A DNA stretch of 64,000 nt. It comes from Burkholderia sp. Bp8992. GTDB taxonomy: Bacteria; Pseudomonadota; Gammaproteobacteria; Burkholderiales; Burkholderiaceae. This document shows positions 55,546-64,000 of the stretch, in pieces. The stretch covers positions 310,001-374,000 of the forward strand of contig NZ_QTQI01000004.1 in the NCBI RefSeq assembly GCF_003853705.1, read 5' to 3'. The notes below the pieces were generated by a model. The model was given only the letters and a program-made list of their open reading frames with translations. It was not told the DNA's origin and made no database searches. The position numbers were made by a program, and so were the translations under genes. Each line of letters starts with the position of its first letter. Within the stretch, counting starts at the first letter, position 1.

Positions 55546-56244
55546 ATGTCCGATCTTGCCGCCCGTCTCGCATCCGTTCATCGCCGCATTGCCGACGCCG
55601 CCCGCGCGGCCGGCCGCGATCCCGCCGCCATTGCGCTGCTCGCCGTGTCGAAGACGTTTCCCGCCGACGACGTGCGCGCCGCACATGCGGCCGGGCAACG
55701 CGCATTCGGCGAAAACTACGTGCAGGAATCGATCGACAAGATCGACGCGCTCGCCGACCTGCGCTCGAGCCTCGAATGGCATTTCATCGGGCCGTTGCAA
55801 TCGAACAAGACGCGCCCTGTCGCCGAGCGTTTCGACTGGGTCCATTCGGTCGACCGGCTGAAGATCGCGCAGCGCCTGTCGGAACAGCGCCCCGCGCACC
55901 TGCCGCCGCTCAATGTGTGCGTACAGGTGAACATCAGCGGCGAGGCGTCGAAGAGCGGCGTCGCGCCGGCCGACGTCGCCGAGGTCGCACGCGCGGTCGC
56001 CGCGCTGCCGTCGCTGCGGCTGCGCGGCCTGATGGCGATTCCCGAACCGGCCGGCGACACCGATGCGCAACGCGTGCCGCATCGCGCGCTGCGCGCGCTG
56101 TTCGACACGTTGCGCGCCGACGGCCTGCCGCTCGACACGCTGTCGATGGGCATGTCCGCCGATCTCGACGCGGCCGTGCTCGAAGGTGCGACGATCGTGC
56201 GCGTCGGCACCGCGATCTTCGGCGCGCGCGATTACTCGCACTGA
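55546..56244 (+). CDS. yggS: YggS/PLPBP pyridoxal-phosphate homeostasis protein
   Basis: 232-aa single-domain TIM-barrel PLP carrier, needed for vitamin B6 and amino-acid balance. PLP-Lys in LLAVSKTFPADDV (near residue 38); AFGENYVQESIDKI, LEWHFIGPLQSNK, NVCVQVNISGEASKSG, LRGLMAIPEP and SMGMSADLDAAVLEGATIVRVGTAIFG. I chose ATG 55546 (MSDLAARLA), which fits the family start. An in-frame ATG at 55501 would add a tail coded by three 12-bp repeats. It is followed by proC, a common pairing. Confidence 0.93.
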   Translation: MSDLAARLASVHRRIADAARAAGRDPAAIALLAVSKTFPADDVRAAHAAGQRAFGENYVQESIDKIDALADLRSSLEWHFIGPLQSNKTRPVAERFDWVHSVDRLKIAQRLSEQRPAHLPPLNVCVQVNISGEASKSGVAPADVAEVARAVAALPSLRLRGLMAIPEPAGDTDAQRVPHRALRALFDTLRADGLPLDTLSMGMSADLDAAVLEGATIVRVGTAIFGARDYSH

Positions 56245-56296
56245 GCGCCGCGCCCGCTTCCGCCTTTCCGTTCACTCACTTGCTCATTCGGACATC

Positions 56297-57109
56297 ATGA
56301 AAATCGCATTCATCGGCGGCGGCAACATGGCCGCGGCCCTGATCGGCGGCCTGATCAAGCGCGGCGTCGCCGCCGACGGCCTGTATGCCATCGACGTCAA
56401 CGAAGACGTTCGCGCGCGCGCCGCGCAGCAATTCGGCGTGCGCACCGGCGCGGCCATCGACGCGACGCTCGCCGGTTACGACGCGATCGTGCTCGCGGTG
56501 AAGCCGCAGGTGCTGAAGGACGTCGCGCAGGCGCTCGCGCCGCACCTGACGTCGCAGCTCGTGATCAGCATCGCGGCCGGCATCCGCGGCACGGATATCG
56601 CGCGCTGGCTCGGCGACTACGTGCGCGTCGTGCGCACGATGCCGAACACGCCCGCGCTGGTCGGCATGGGCGTGACGGGCCTCGCCGCACTGCCGGGCGT
56701 CGATGCGGCGGGCCGCGAACTCGCGTCGAACGTGCTCGGCGCGGTCGGCGAGATCGTGTGGTTCGACGACGAATCGCAGCTCGACGCCGTCACGGCCATT
56801 TCGGGCAGCGGCCCCGCGTACGTCTTCTATTTCATCGAGGCGCTGCAGGAAGCCGCGCGCCGCCTTGGCATGAACGACGAACAGGGCCGCGCGCTCGCGG
56901 TCGCGACGTTCACGGGCGCCGCGCAACTGGCCGCGCAATCGGGCGAGCCGGCGAGCGTGCTGCGCGAACGCGTGACGTCGAAGGGCGGCACGACGGCCGC
57001 CGCGCTCGCGGCATTCGATGCGCAGGGCGTGAAGGAAGCGATCGTGCGCGGCGCGCTCGCGGCCGAAGCGCGCGCGAAGGAAATGGGCGACGAGCTCGGC
57101 CGCGCGTAA
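56297..57109 (+). CDS. proC: Pyrroline-5-carboxylate reductase
   Basis: Last step of proline synthesis. NAD(P)-binding FIGGGNMAAALIGGLIKRG at the N-terminus, VLAVKPQVLKDV, RTMPNTPALVGMG, and the substrate-binding SGSGPAYVFYFIEALQEAA and VTSKGGTTAAALAAFD. 270 aa is standard. It starts 52 bp after yggS and ends at a shared terminator. Confidence 0.97.
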   Translation: MKIAFIGGGNMAAALIGGLIKRGVAADGLYAIDVNEDVRARAAQQFGVRTGAAIDATLAGYDAIVLAVKPQVLKDVAQALAPHLTSQLVISIAAGIRGTDIARWLGDYVRVVRTMPNTPALVGMGVTGLAALPGVDAAGRELASNVLGAVGEIVWFDDESQLDAVTAISGSGPAYVFYFIEALQEAARRLGMNDEQGRALAVATFTGAAQLAAQSGEPASVLRERVTSKGGTTAAALAAFDAQGVKEAIVRGALAAEARAKEMGDELGRA

Positions 57110-57146
57110 GCGCGACCGCGGCGCCGGTTTTGCCGGCGCCGGACGT

Positions 57147-57173
57147 AAAAAAGCGACCGGCAGGTCGCTTTTT
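57147..57173. terminator. Bidirectional terminator between proC and ubiA
   Basis: AAGCGACC (57151-57158), loop GGCA, GGTCGCTT (57163-57170), then T's; A's precede the stem, so it also serves ubiA. Confidence 0.88.
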
Positions 57174-57209
57174 CGTTGGCGCCGCGCACAAGGACGCGCG
57201 GTGTGTCGT

Positions 57210-58073
57210 TCAGTTGCCGGCCAGCAGGTAATGCGCGGCGATCCCCGCGAACAGCACGCCGCCGAGCCAGTTGTTGTGCCGGAATGCCGCGAAGCACGGC
57301 ATCCGTTCGCGATCCTTGATCAGCGTGTAGTGATACAGCGCGCAGCCGGCCGCGGCGGCCCAGCCGGCCCAGTACACGAGACCGAAGCCGAGCGTCGCGC
57401 CGATCCACACGTAGATACCGAGCGTCACCGCGTAGCACGCCATCACGGCCGCGACGTCGAAGCGGCCGAACGTCAGCGCGGACGTGCGGATGCCGATCTT
57501 GATGTCGTCGTCGCGATCGACCATCGCATATTCGGTGTCGTACGCGACCGACCAGAAGATGTTCGCGACCAGCATCACCCACGCGATCGTCGGCACCGTG
57601 TCCTGCACGGCCGCGAACGCCATCGGGATGCCGAAGCCGAACGCGATGCCGAGATAGGCCTGCGGAATCGCGAAGAAGCGCTTCATGAACGGATACGAGC
57701 CCGCGACGAACAGCGCGACGACGGACAGCTCCTTCGTCAGCGCGTTCAGCGGCAGGATCAGCAGGAACGCGATGAACGACAGCCCGACCGCGATCGCGAC
57801 GGCCTCCCATGCGTGGATCTTGCCCGACGTCAGCGGCCGGTCGGCCGTGCGCTTCACGTGACGGTCGAAATCTCGGTCGGCGTAGTCGTTCATCGCGCAG
57901 CCGGCCGAACGCATCAGCAGCGTGCCGAGCGTGAAGATTACGAGCAGCGGCCAGCGCGGATGGCCGTCCGACGCGATCCACAGCGCGTTGAGCGTCGGCC
58001 ACAGCAGCAGCAGGCTGCCGATCGGCTTGTCCATCCGGACGAGCCGCAGATACAGGGGAAAGCGGGCAAGCAT
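57210..58073 (-). CDS. ubiA: 4-hydroxybenzoate octaprenyltransferase
   Basis: 287-aa membrane prenyltransferase of ubiquinone synthesis. The first Asp-rich motif is [20 protein letters not shown], the second is [16 protein letters not shown]. Multiple hydrophobic helices surround them. ATG 58073 ([19 protein letters not shown]) fits the E. coli start better than the one ten codons upstream. It is a single gene, convergent with proC. Confidence 0.96.
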   Translation of the reverse strand: MLARFPLYLRLVRMDKPIGSLLLLWPTLNALWIASDGHPRWPLLVIFTLGTLLMRSAGCAMNDYADRDFDRHVKRTADRPLTSGKIHAWEAVAIAVGLSFIAFLLILPLNALTKELSVVALFVAGSYPFMKRFFAIPQAYLGIAFGFGIPMAFAAVQDTVPTIAWVMLVANIFWSVAYDTEYAMVDRDDDIKIGIRTSALTFGRFDVAAVMACYAVTLGIYVWIGATLGFGLVYWAGWAAAAGCALYHYTLIKDRERMPCFAAFRHNNWLGGVLFAGIAAHYLLAGN

Positions 58074-58287
58074 GGCGAAGCACCGGGAAGATAACCCCGG
58101 CATTTTAGAGCCGAGCGGCGCTTCGCGTCATGTCGGAACGACCCGCAGCCGGCTGCCGACGGGTGCGCATACGCGGCCTGGGCCCGCCATACGCGGCTGT
58201 GCCGCAACGCGCATCAATCAAGGGACAGATTCGCCACGTCGGCGGATTGGGCCGACGGGCACCCTGCCCCGGCCGTGCCGCGCTTGG

Positions 58288-58455
58288 CGCGAGTAGCGAC
58301 CGTAGCATCCAGGCGGTCTTTTCATGCGCCTGCAGCGCGCTGCGTCAGCAGGTCGGCGGTCGGTTCGTCGCTCGCCGCAGGCCTTCCGCGATCGTCTTGC
58401 AGTGCGTGTCGCTGATGCCGACGTCGATCGGCGCGGGACGAATCTTTCCGGCCAT
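58288..58455 (-). pseudogene. dps: dps remnant: internal deletion and frameshift
   Basis: An ATG at 58455 with GGAGT upstream begins MAGKIRPAPIDVGISDTHC, followed by KTIAEGLR, which matches the start of Burkholderia-type Dps proteins. At about 58376-58382 the sequence jumps, in another frame, to AASDEPTADLLTQR and, after one extra G, to LQAHEKTAWMLRSLLA, which is the Dps C-terminus. About 100 central residues, including the ferroxidase His/Asp/Glu sites, are gone and the stop codon is lost. The gene cannot make Dps. It lies beside katG, where related strains are recalled to carry an intact dps. Confidence 0.82.
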
Positions 58456-58531
58456 GGTACGGACTCCTTATTCAATGAACCAAGGCCATGAAAACGAATC
58501 CGACTACCTGGCTGTCGATCGCGCGCCGCGT

Positions 58532-58687
58532 TCAGGCGGCCGCGATCGCGCGCAGCGCTTGCGACACCAGTTCGGCCACACCGCCGATGACGATCGCGAA
58601 TCCGACTACGTACCGCGCGATCTCGGCCGGCGCCCGCACCTTCGGCGCCGCCAATGCGGCGCGCATGTTCAATATCATTTGCGTCAT
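58532..58687 (-). CDS. 51-aa membrane protein between dps remnant and katG
   Basis: ATG 58687 with AAGGAG 8-9 bases upstream encodes a 51-aa protein. Residues about 25-45 (YVVGFAIVIGGVAELVSQAL) form one membrane helix after a basic, amphipathic N-terminus. The good ribosome site, hydrophobic core and matching codon use argue it is real. No family recognised. It is separated from katG by a strong hairpin. Confidence 0.65.
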   Translation of the reverse strand: MTQMILNMRAALAAPKVRAPAEIARYVVGFAIVIGGVAELVSQALRAIAAA

Positions 58688-58723
58688 GATCGTCACTCCT
58701 TCAACGAAACCCGTGGTCCAGTA

Positions 58724-58753
58724 GAAACGGCCGGTCGGACGACCGGCCGTTTC
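58724..58753 (-). terminator. 13-bp perfect hairpin downstream of katG
   Basis: GAAACGGCCGGTC (58724-58736), loop GGAC, GACCGGCCGTTTC (58741-58753). It lies 36 bp past the katG stop; the U-run is only TTT, so termination may be partial and read-through into the 51-aa gene possible. Confidence 0.75.
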
Positions 58754-58789
58754 CCGTTACTGCCTCGCCGCGCTACCGCACGGCGACGT

Positions 58790-60988
<2,199 letters not shown>

Positions 60989-61077
60989 TTACTTGCTCGT
61001 AGGCCCCCACGTGCCGGGCGCGGTTCGTGGAGCATTGCGGGGGATAAGAAACTGAACAGGCAGGTCCTCCTGTCGTA

Positions 61078-61206
61078 CTACGGGATGTCGTGCGCGGCAT
61101 TCGGCACGCGTTCCCGCCGCGACGCGCCGCAGGCGAGGCGCCCGGGGAAGCGGCTGCCGGCAGTCGTCGTGCCGGCGATGCGCGTGGTGTTCCAGCTTTC
61201 GGGCAT
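61078..61206 (-). CDS. Possible 42-aa ORF upstream of katG
   Basis: ATG 61206 follows GAGGGAG at normal spacing and encodes 42 residues, Arg/Thr/Gly-rich (MPESWNTTRIAGTTTAGS). No homology recognised. It may be a real small protein co-transcribed with katG, or chance in GC-rich DNA. Confidence 0.35.
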   Translation of the reverse strand: MPESWNTTRIAGTTTAGSRFPGRLACGASRRERVPNAAHDIP

Positions 61207-61272
61207 GCAATGCTCCCTCATGACTCGACGGCGGGTAAATCGGGGGAACACAGGACCGGCGTGCGGCGGCAC

Positions 61273-61410
61273 TCATCCGCCATACACACGGTCCGCCAGG
61301 TACGCGAACGCAATCGGACGCAGGCTGCGGACCGCCGCCCTGGCGCGATATACGACCGCGTCGCGCGACGGCATGTTCCGCTGCGCGTGCTGCAATACCG
61401 ACCGCATCAT
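61273..61410 (-). CDS. Small basic protein, 45 aa, after the OxyR-type site
   Basis: ATG 61410 is preceded by a near-perfect AAAGGAGG at 5-6 bases, the best ribosome site of the right-hand region. The 45-aa product is Arg-rich (MMRSVLQHAQRNMPSRDAVV, then RARAAVRSLRPIAFAYL). It is the first frame after the putative OxyR-controlled promoter and points to katG. No family recognised; a stress-induced small protein is plausible. Confidence 0.55.
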   Translation of the reverse strand: MMRSVLQHAQRNMPSRDAVVYRARAAVRSLRPIAFAYLADRVYGG

Positions 61411-61483
61411 GACATCCTCCTTTGACGCTTGCATCGAGCGTGCGGACCGTACGCCGGCATGACGCCGATCCATGTAGAAGATT

Positions 61484-61535
61484 CTATCTACATCTATCGA
61501 TTAATTGAATTTAATAAATTTCATCTATGCGATAG
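61484..61535 (-). promoter_or_regulatory. Probable OxyR-binding and promoter region for the katG unit
   Basis: This AT-rich block carries CTAT at 61484, 61494 and 61525 and ATAG at 61532; the CTAT copies are 10 and 31 bp apart, one and three helical turns. On the minus strand ATAGATGAAATTTAT fits the OxyR half-site ATAGnTnnnAnCTAT with one change. A -10 TAGAAT (61486-61481) lies 17 bases from TTCAAT (61509-61504). ATGTAGA/TCTACAT (61472-61478, 61487-61493) form an additional inverted repeat. Confidence 0.6.
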
Positions 61536-61565
61536 GGAAAAATAAACGGGGTCGCAAGACCCCGT
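61536..61565 (-). terminator. Intrinsic terminator of oxyR
   Basis: ACGGGGTC (61546-61553), loop GCAA, GACCCCGT (61558-61565). On the minus strand the stem is followed by TTATTTTT. It separates oxyR from the katG control region. Confidence 0.85.
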
Positions 61566-61601
61566 TCATCATGCCGCCACAGGTATGTGCGCGATGCGCG
61601 C

Positions 61602-62561
61602 TCAGTTCATCGTGGCCGGCATGTCGAGCTTCGCCACGCCCGGCAGCTCGCATGCGGCAATCGCGTCGCTGATCGCGTCGATCGCCGGCATCCGCGTGAA
61701 GCTCTTGCGCCACACGAGCACCACGCGGCGGTCGGGCACCGGTTCGTTGAACGGCACGTACGACAGCAGCTCGGCGTCGGGGCCGTTCGCGCGCGGGCCG
61801 ACCTCGGCCACCGACATCCGCGGCAGCACGGTGATGCCGACGCCGCTCGCGACCATGTGGCGAATGGTCTCGAGCGACGAGCCCTCGAAGGTCTTCTGGA
61901 TGCCGTCGGCCGTTTGCGAGAAGCGCATCAGCTCCGGGCACACGCCGAGCACGTGATCGCGGAAGCAATGGCCGTTGCCGAGCAGCAGCATGGTTTCCTG
62001 CTTCAGGTCCTCGGCGTCGATTTCCTCGCGTTTCTCCCACGGATGGCCGGCCGGCAATGCGACGACGAACGGCTCGTCGTACAGCGGGCGCACCATCAGG
62101 CCGGTTTCCGGGAACGGAAGCGCCATGATCGCGGCGTCGATCTCGCCCTGCTTCAGCAGTTCGAGCAGCTTCAGCGTGTAGTTCTCCTGCAGCATCAGCG
62201 GCATCTGCGGAACACGCTGGATCATTTGCTTGACGAGCGTCGGCAGCAGGTACGGCCCGATCGTGTAGATCACGCCGAGACGGAACGGACCGACCAGCGG
62301 GTCCTTGCCCTGCTTCGCGATCTCCTTGATCGCGAAGGTCTGCTCGAGCACGCGCTGCGCCTGCGTGACGATCTGGTCACCGATCGGCGTCACGCTCACT
62401 TCACTCGCGCCGCGCTCGAAAATCTGCACGTTGAGCTCGTCTTCAAGCTTCTTGATCGCCACCGACAGCGTCGGCTGGCTCACGAAGCAGGCTTCGGCCG
62501 CGCGGCCGAAATGCCGTTCGCGCGCGACCGCGACGATGTATTTCAATTCAGTCAGCGTCAT
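61602..62561 (-). CDS. oxyR: Hydrogen peroxide-sensing regulator OxyR
   Basis: 319-aa LysR-family activator. HTH: HFGRAAEACFVSQPTLSVAIKKLEDELNVQIFER. The peroxide-sensing cysteines are both present in LLLGNGHCFRDHVLGVCPEL (equivalent to E. coli C199 and C208). The substrate-like domain continues with GITVLPRMSV. Start ATG 62561 is the family start. It has its own promoter and terminator and is upstream of katG on the same strand, so it probably controls katG. Confidence 0.96.
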   Translation of the reverse strand: MTLTELKYIVAVARERHFGRAAEACFVSQPTLSVAIKKLEDELNVQIFERGASEVSVTPIGDQIVTQAQRVLEQTFAIKEIAKQGKDPLVGPFRLGVIYTIGPYLLPTLVKQMIQRVPQMPLMLQENYTLKLLELLKQGEIDAAIMALPFPETGLMVRPLYDEPFVVALPAGHPWEKREEIDAEDLKQETMLLLGNGHCFRDHVLGVCPELMRFSQTADGIQKTFEGSSLETIRHMVASGVGITVLPRMSVAEVGPRANGPDAELLSYVPFNEPVPDRRVVLVWRKSFTRMPAIDAISDAIAACELPGVAKLDMPATMN

Positions 62562-62598
62562 TGTGGGTCAATCAGAGATATACAGGCGATAGGTTTAA

Positions 62599-62628
62599 TT
62601 TATACACCCTCTGGCACCGGTTCGCCAA
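62599..62628 (-). promoter_or_regulatory. Sigma-70 promoter of oxyR
   Basis: Read on the minus strand, TTGGCG (62628-62623), 18 bases, TATAAA (62604-62599); start expected near 62592, about 30 bases before ATG 62561. CTATCGCC nearby may serve autoregulation. Confidence 0.6.
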
Positions 62629-62688
62629 GTTTCTCGGCATCGCGATGCATCGATCGACGTTCTTTCGATCCGGCCCCGGGCCGGCAAA

Positions 62689-64000
62689 TCAGGCTTTCAG
62701 GTACTGCTCCCGCGCGCCGAGCCAGCGTGCGAGATGCTGCGTGACGACCTCGGGATACGCGGCAATCAGCCGCGTCGCGGCTTCGCGGGCCGGGTCGATC
62801 AGCCAGCCATCGGTCTCGAGGTTCGCGAAACGCAGCATCGCCGCGCCCGACTGGCGCGCGCCGAGGAATTCGCCGGGGCCGCGGATTTCGAGGTCGCGCC
62901 GCGCGATCTCGAAGCCGTCGGTCGTCTCGCGCATCGTCTTCAGCCGCTCGCGGCCCGTCAGCGACAGCGGCCCCGTGTACAGCAGCACGCACACCGACGC
63001 CGCGGTGCCGCGCCCGACGCGGCCGCGCAGCTGGTGCAGTTGCGCGAGGCCGAAACGCTCCGCGTGCTCGATCACCATCAGCGACGCGTTCGGCACGTCG
63101 ACGCCGACCTCGATCACGGTCGTCGCGACGAGCAGCTGGACTTCGTTGCGCGTGAACGCTTCCATCACGGCGGCCTTGTCGGCCGGCGACAACCGGCCGT
63201 GCACGAGCCCGACCTTCAGCTCGGGCAGCGCCGCCGCCAGCGTCTCGTAGGTCTCGACGGCCGTCTGCAGCTGCAGCGTCTCGCTTTCCTCGATCAGCGG
63301 GCACACCCAGTACACCTGCCGCCCGGTCAACGCGGCCTCGCGCACGCGGGCGATCACCTCCTCGCGCCGCGCGTCGCCGACGAGGCGCGTCAGCACGGGC
63401 GTGCGGCCCGGCGGCAACTCGTCGATCGTCGAGACCTCGAGATCCGCGTAGTACGTCATCGCGAGCGTGCGCGGGATCGGCGTGGCCGACATCATTAGCT
63501 GGTGCGGCTGGAAGTCGCGCGCGCCGTTGGCCGCGTTCGCGGCCTTCGCGCGCAGCGCGAGGCGCTGCTCGACGCCGAAACGGTGCTGTTCGTCGACGAT
63601 CACCAGGCCGAGCCGCGCGAATTCGACCGTGTCCTGGATGATCGCGTGCGTGCCGATCACGAGCTGCGCGGTGCCGAGCGCGGCCGCCTCGATCGCCGCA
63701 CGCTTCTCCTTCGCCTTCAGGCTGCCCGCGAGCCAAGCGACCGTGACGCCGAGCGGCTCGAGCCACGCGCGCAGCTTGCGCGCGTGCTGCTCCGCGAGAA
63801 TTTCGGTCGGCGCCATCAGCGCGGCCTGGTAGCCTGCGTCGATCGCCTGCGTGGCGGCCAGCGCCGCGACGACCGTCTTGCCGCTGCCGACGTCGCCCTG
63901 CAGCAGGCGCTGCATCGGGTGCGCGAGCGTGAGGTCGTGCGCGATCTCGTCGACGACGCGCGCCTGCGCGCCCGTCAGCGTGAACGGCAGCGCCGCGTAG
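62689..64000 (-). CDS. recG: ATP-dependent DNA helicase RecG (5' part outside window)
   Basis: C-terminal two thirds of RecG, which reverses stalled forks and processes junctions. The frame is open to the right edge. Visible helicase motifs: QRLLQGDVGSGKTVVAALAA (I), PTEILAEQHARKL (Ia), VIVDEQHRFGVEQR (II, DEQH), MSATPIPRTLAMT (III), then ATTVIEVGVDVPNASLMVIE and QLHQLRGRVGRG (V, VI), and the RecG tail RDLEIRGPGEFLGARQSG. The N-terminal wedge domain is missing only because of the window edge. Confidence 0.97.
   Translation of the reverse strand, partial: YAALPFTLTGAQARVVDEIAHDLTLAHPMQRLLQGDVGSGKTVVAALAATQAIDAGYQAALMAPTEILAEQHARKLRAWLEPLGVTVAWLAGSLKAKEKRAAIEAAALGTAQLVIGTHAIIQDTVEFARLGLVIVDEQHRFGVEQRLALRAKAANAANGARDFQPHQLMMSATPIPRTLAMTYYADLEVSTIDELPPGRTPVLTRLVGDARREEVIARVREAALTGRQVYWVCPLIEESETLQLQTAVETYETLAAALPELKVGLVHGRLSPADKAAVMEAFTRNEVQLLVATTVIEVGVDVPNASLMVIEHAERFGLAQLHQLRGRVGRGTAASVCVLLYTGPLSLTGRERLKTMRETTDGFEIARRDLEIRGPGEFLGARQSGAAMLRFANLETDGWLIDPAREAATRLIAAYPEVVTQHLARWLGAREQYLKA

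Overview
The window looks like chromosome 1 of a Burkholderia cepacia complex species, close to B. cenocepacia. The reasons are the high GC with GC-rich third positions, proteins that read as Burkholderia orthologues throughout, and a gene order (capsule locus, mutL-miaA, purM/hda, hrcA-hemH-grpE-dnaK-dnaJ, glnE/yhdP-tldD, aroG, hmp, glcDEF, proC/ubiA, katG-oxyR-recG) that I associate with that group. This rests on reading protein sequences; no search was run.

Bases 1-10362 are the end of an accessory surface-polysaccharide (capsule) locus. On the minus strand lie a truncated DUF4214/coiled-coil membrane protein and a Wza/WcbC-type outer-membrane export lipoprotein. On the plus strand lie a GT4 glycosyltransferase, a KpsC/WcbA-type Kdo transferase, ManC, an AT-rich Stf0-like sulfotransferase, about 740 bp without an intact gene, and a SAM methyltransferase. 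Order and content resemble the manC-wcbA-wcbB-wcbC edge of the B. pseudomallei wcb capsule cluster.

From 10791 on the DNA is core chromosome: mscS, dedA, mutL-miaA, a tetR/tetA-like pair with two near-consensus tet operators, an NTF2-like gene, and purM divergent from hda-HAD-pcnB-folK-dgk-panB. Next come the minus-strand heat-shock genes hrcA, hemH, hslR and, separately, grpE-trx-dnaK-dnaJ-pabBC, with sigma-32-like promoters before grpE and dnaK. Then nadK-recN, glnE divergent from yhdP-nit-tldD, and aroG, which is preceded by a leader peptide rich in Phe and Tyr codons and a terminator/antiterminator.

The right part holds hmp with an NsrR-like operator, an ATP:cob(I)alamin adenosyltransferase, a paralogous FAD oxidase followed by glcD, glcE and glcF, yggS-proC, and ubiA. 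It ends in an oxidative-stress block: a wrecked dps pseudogene, a 51-aa membrane protein, katG, two small ORFs, an OxyR-type control region, oxyR, and recG, which runs off the right end.

The most interesting items are the aroG leader-peptide attenuator, the dps pseudogene beside katG, the chromosomal tet-type regulatory unit, the sulfotransferase in a capsule locus, the DUF4214 coiled-coil protein with a 61-residue internal repeat, and several unlisted small genes.
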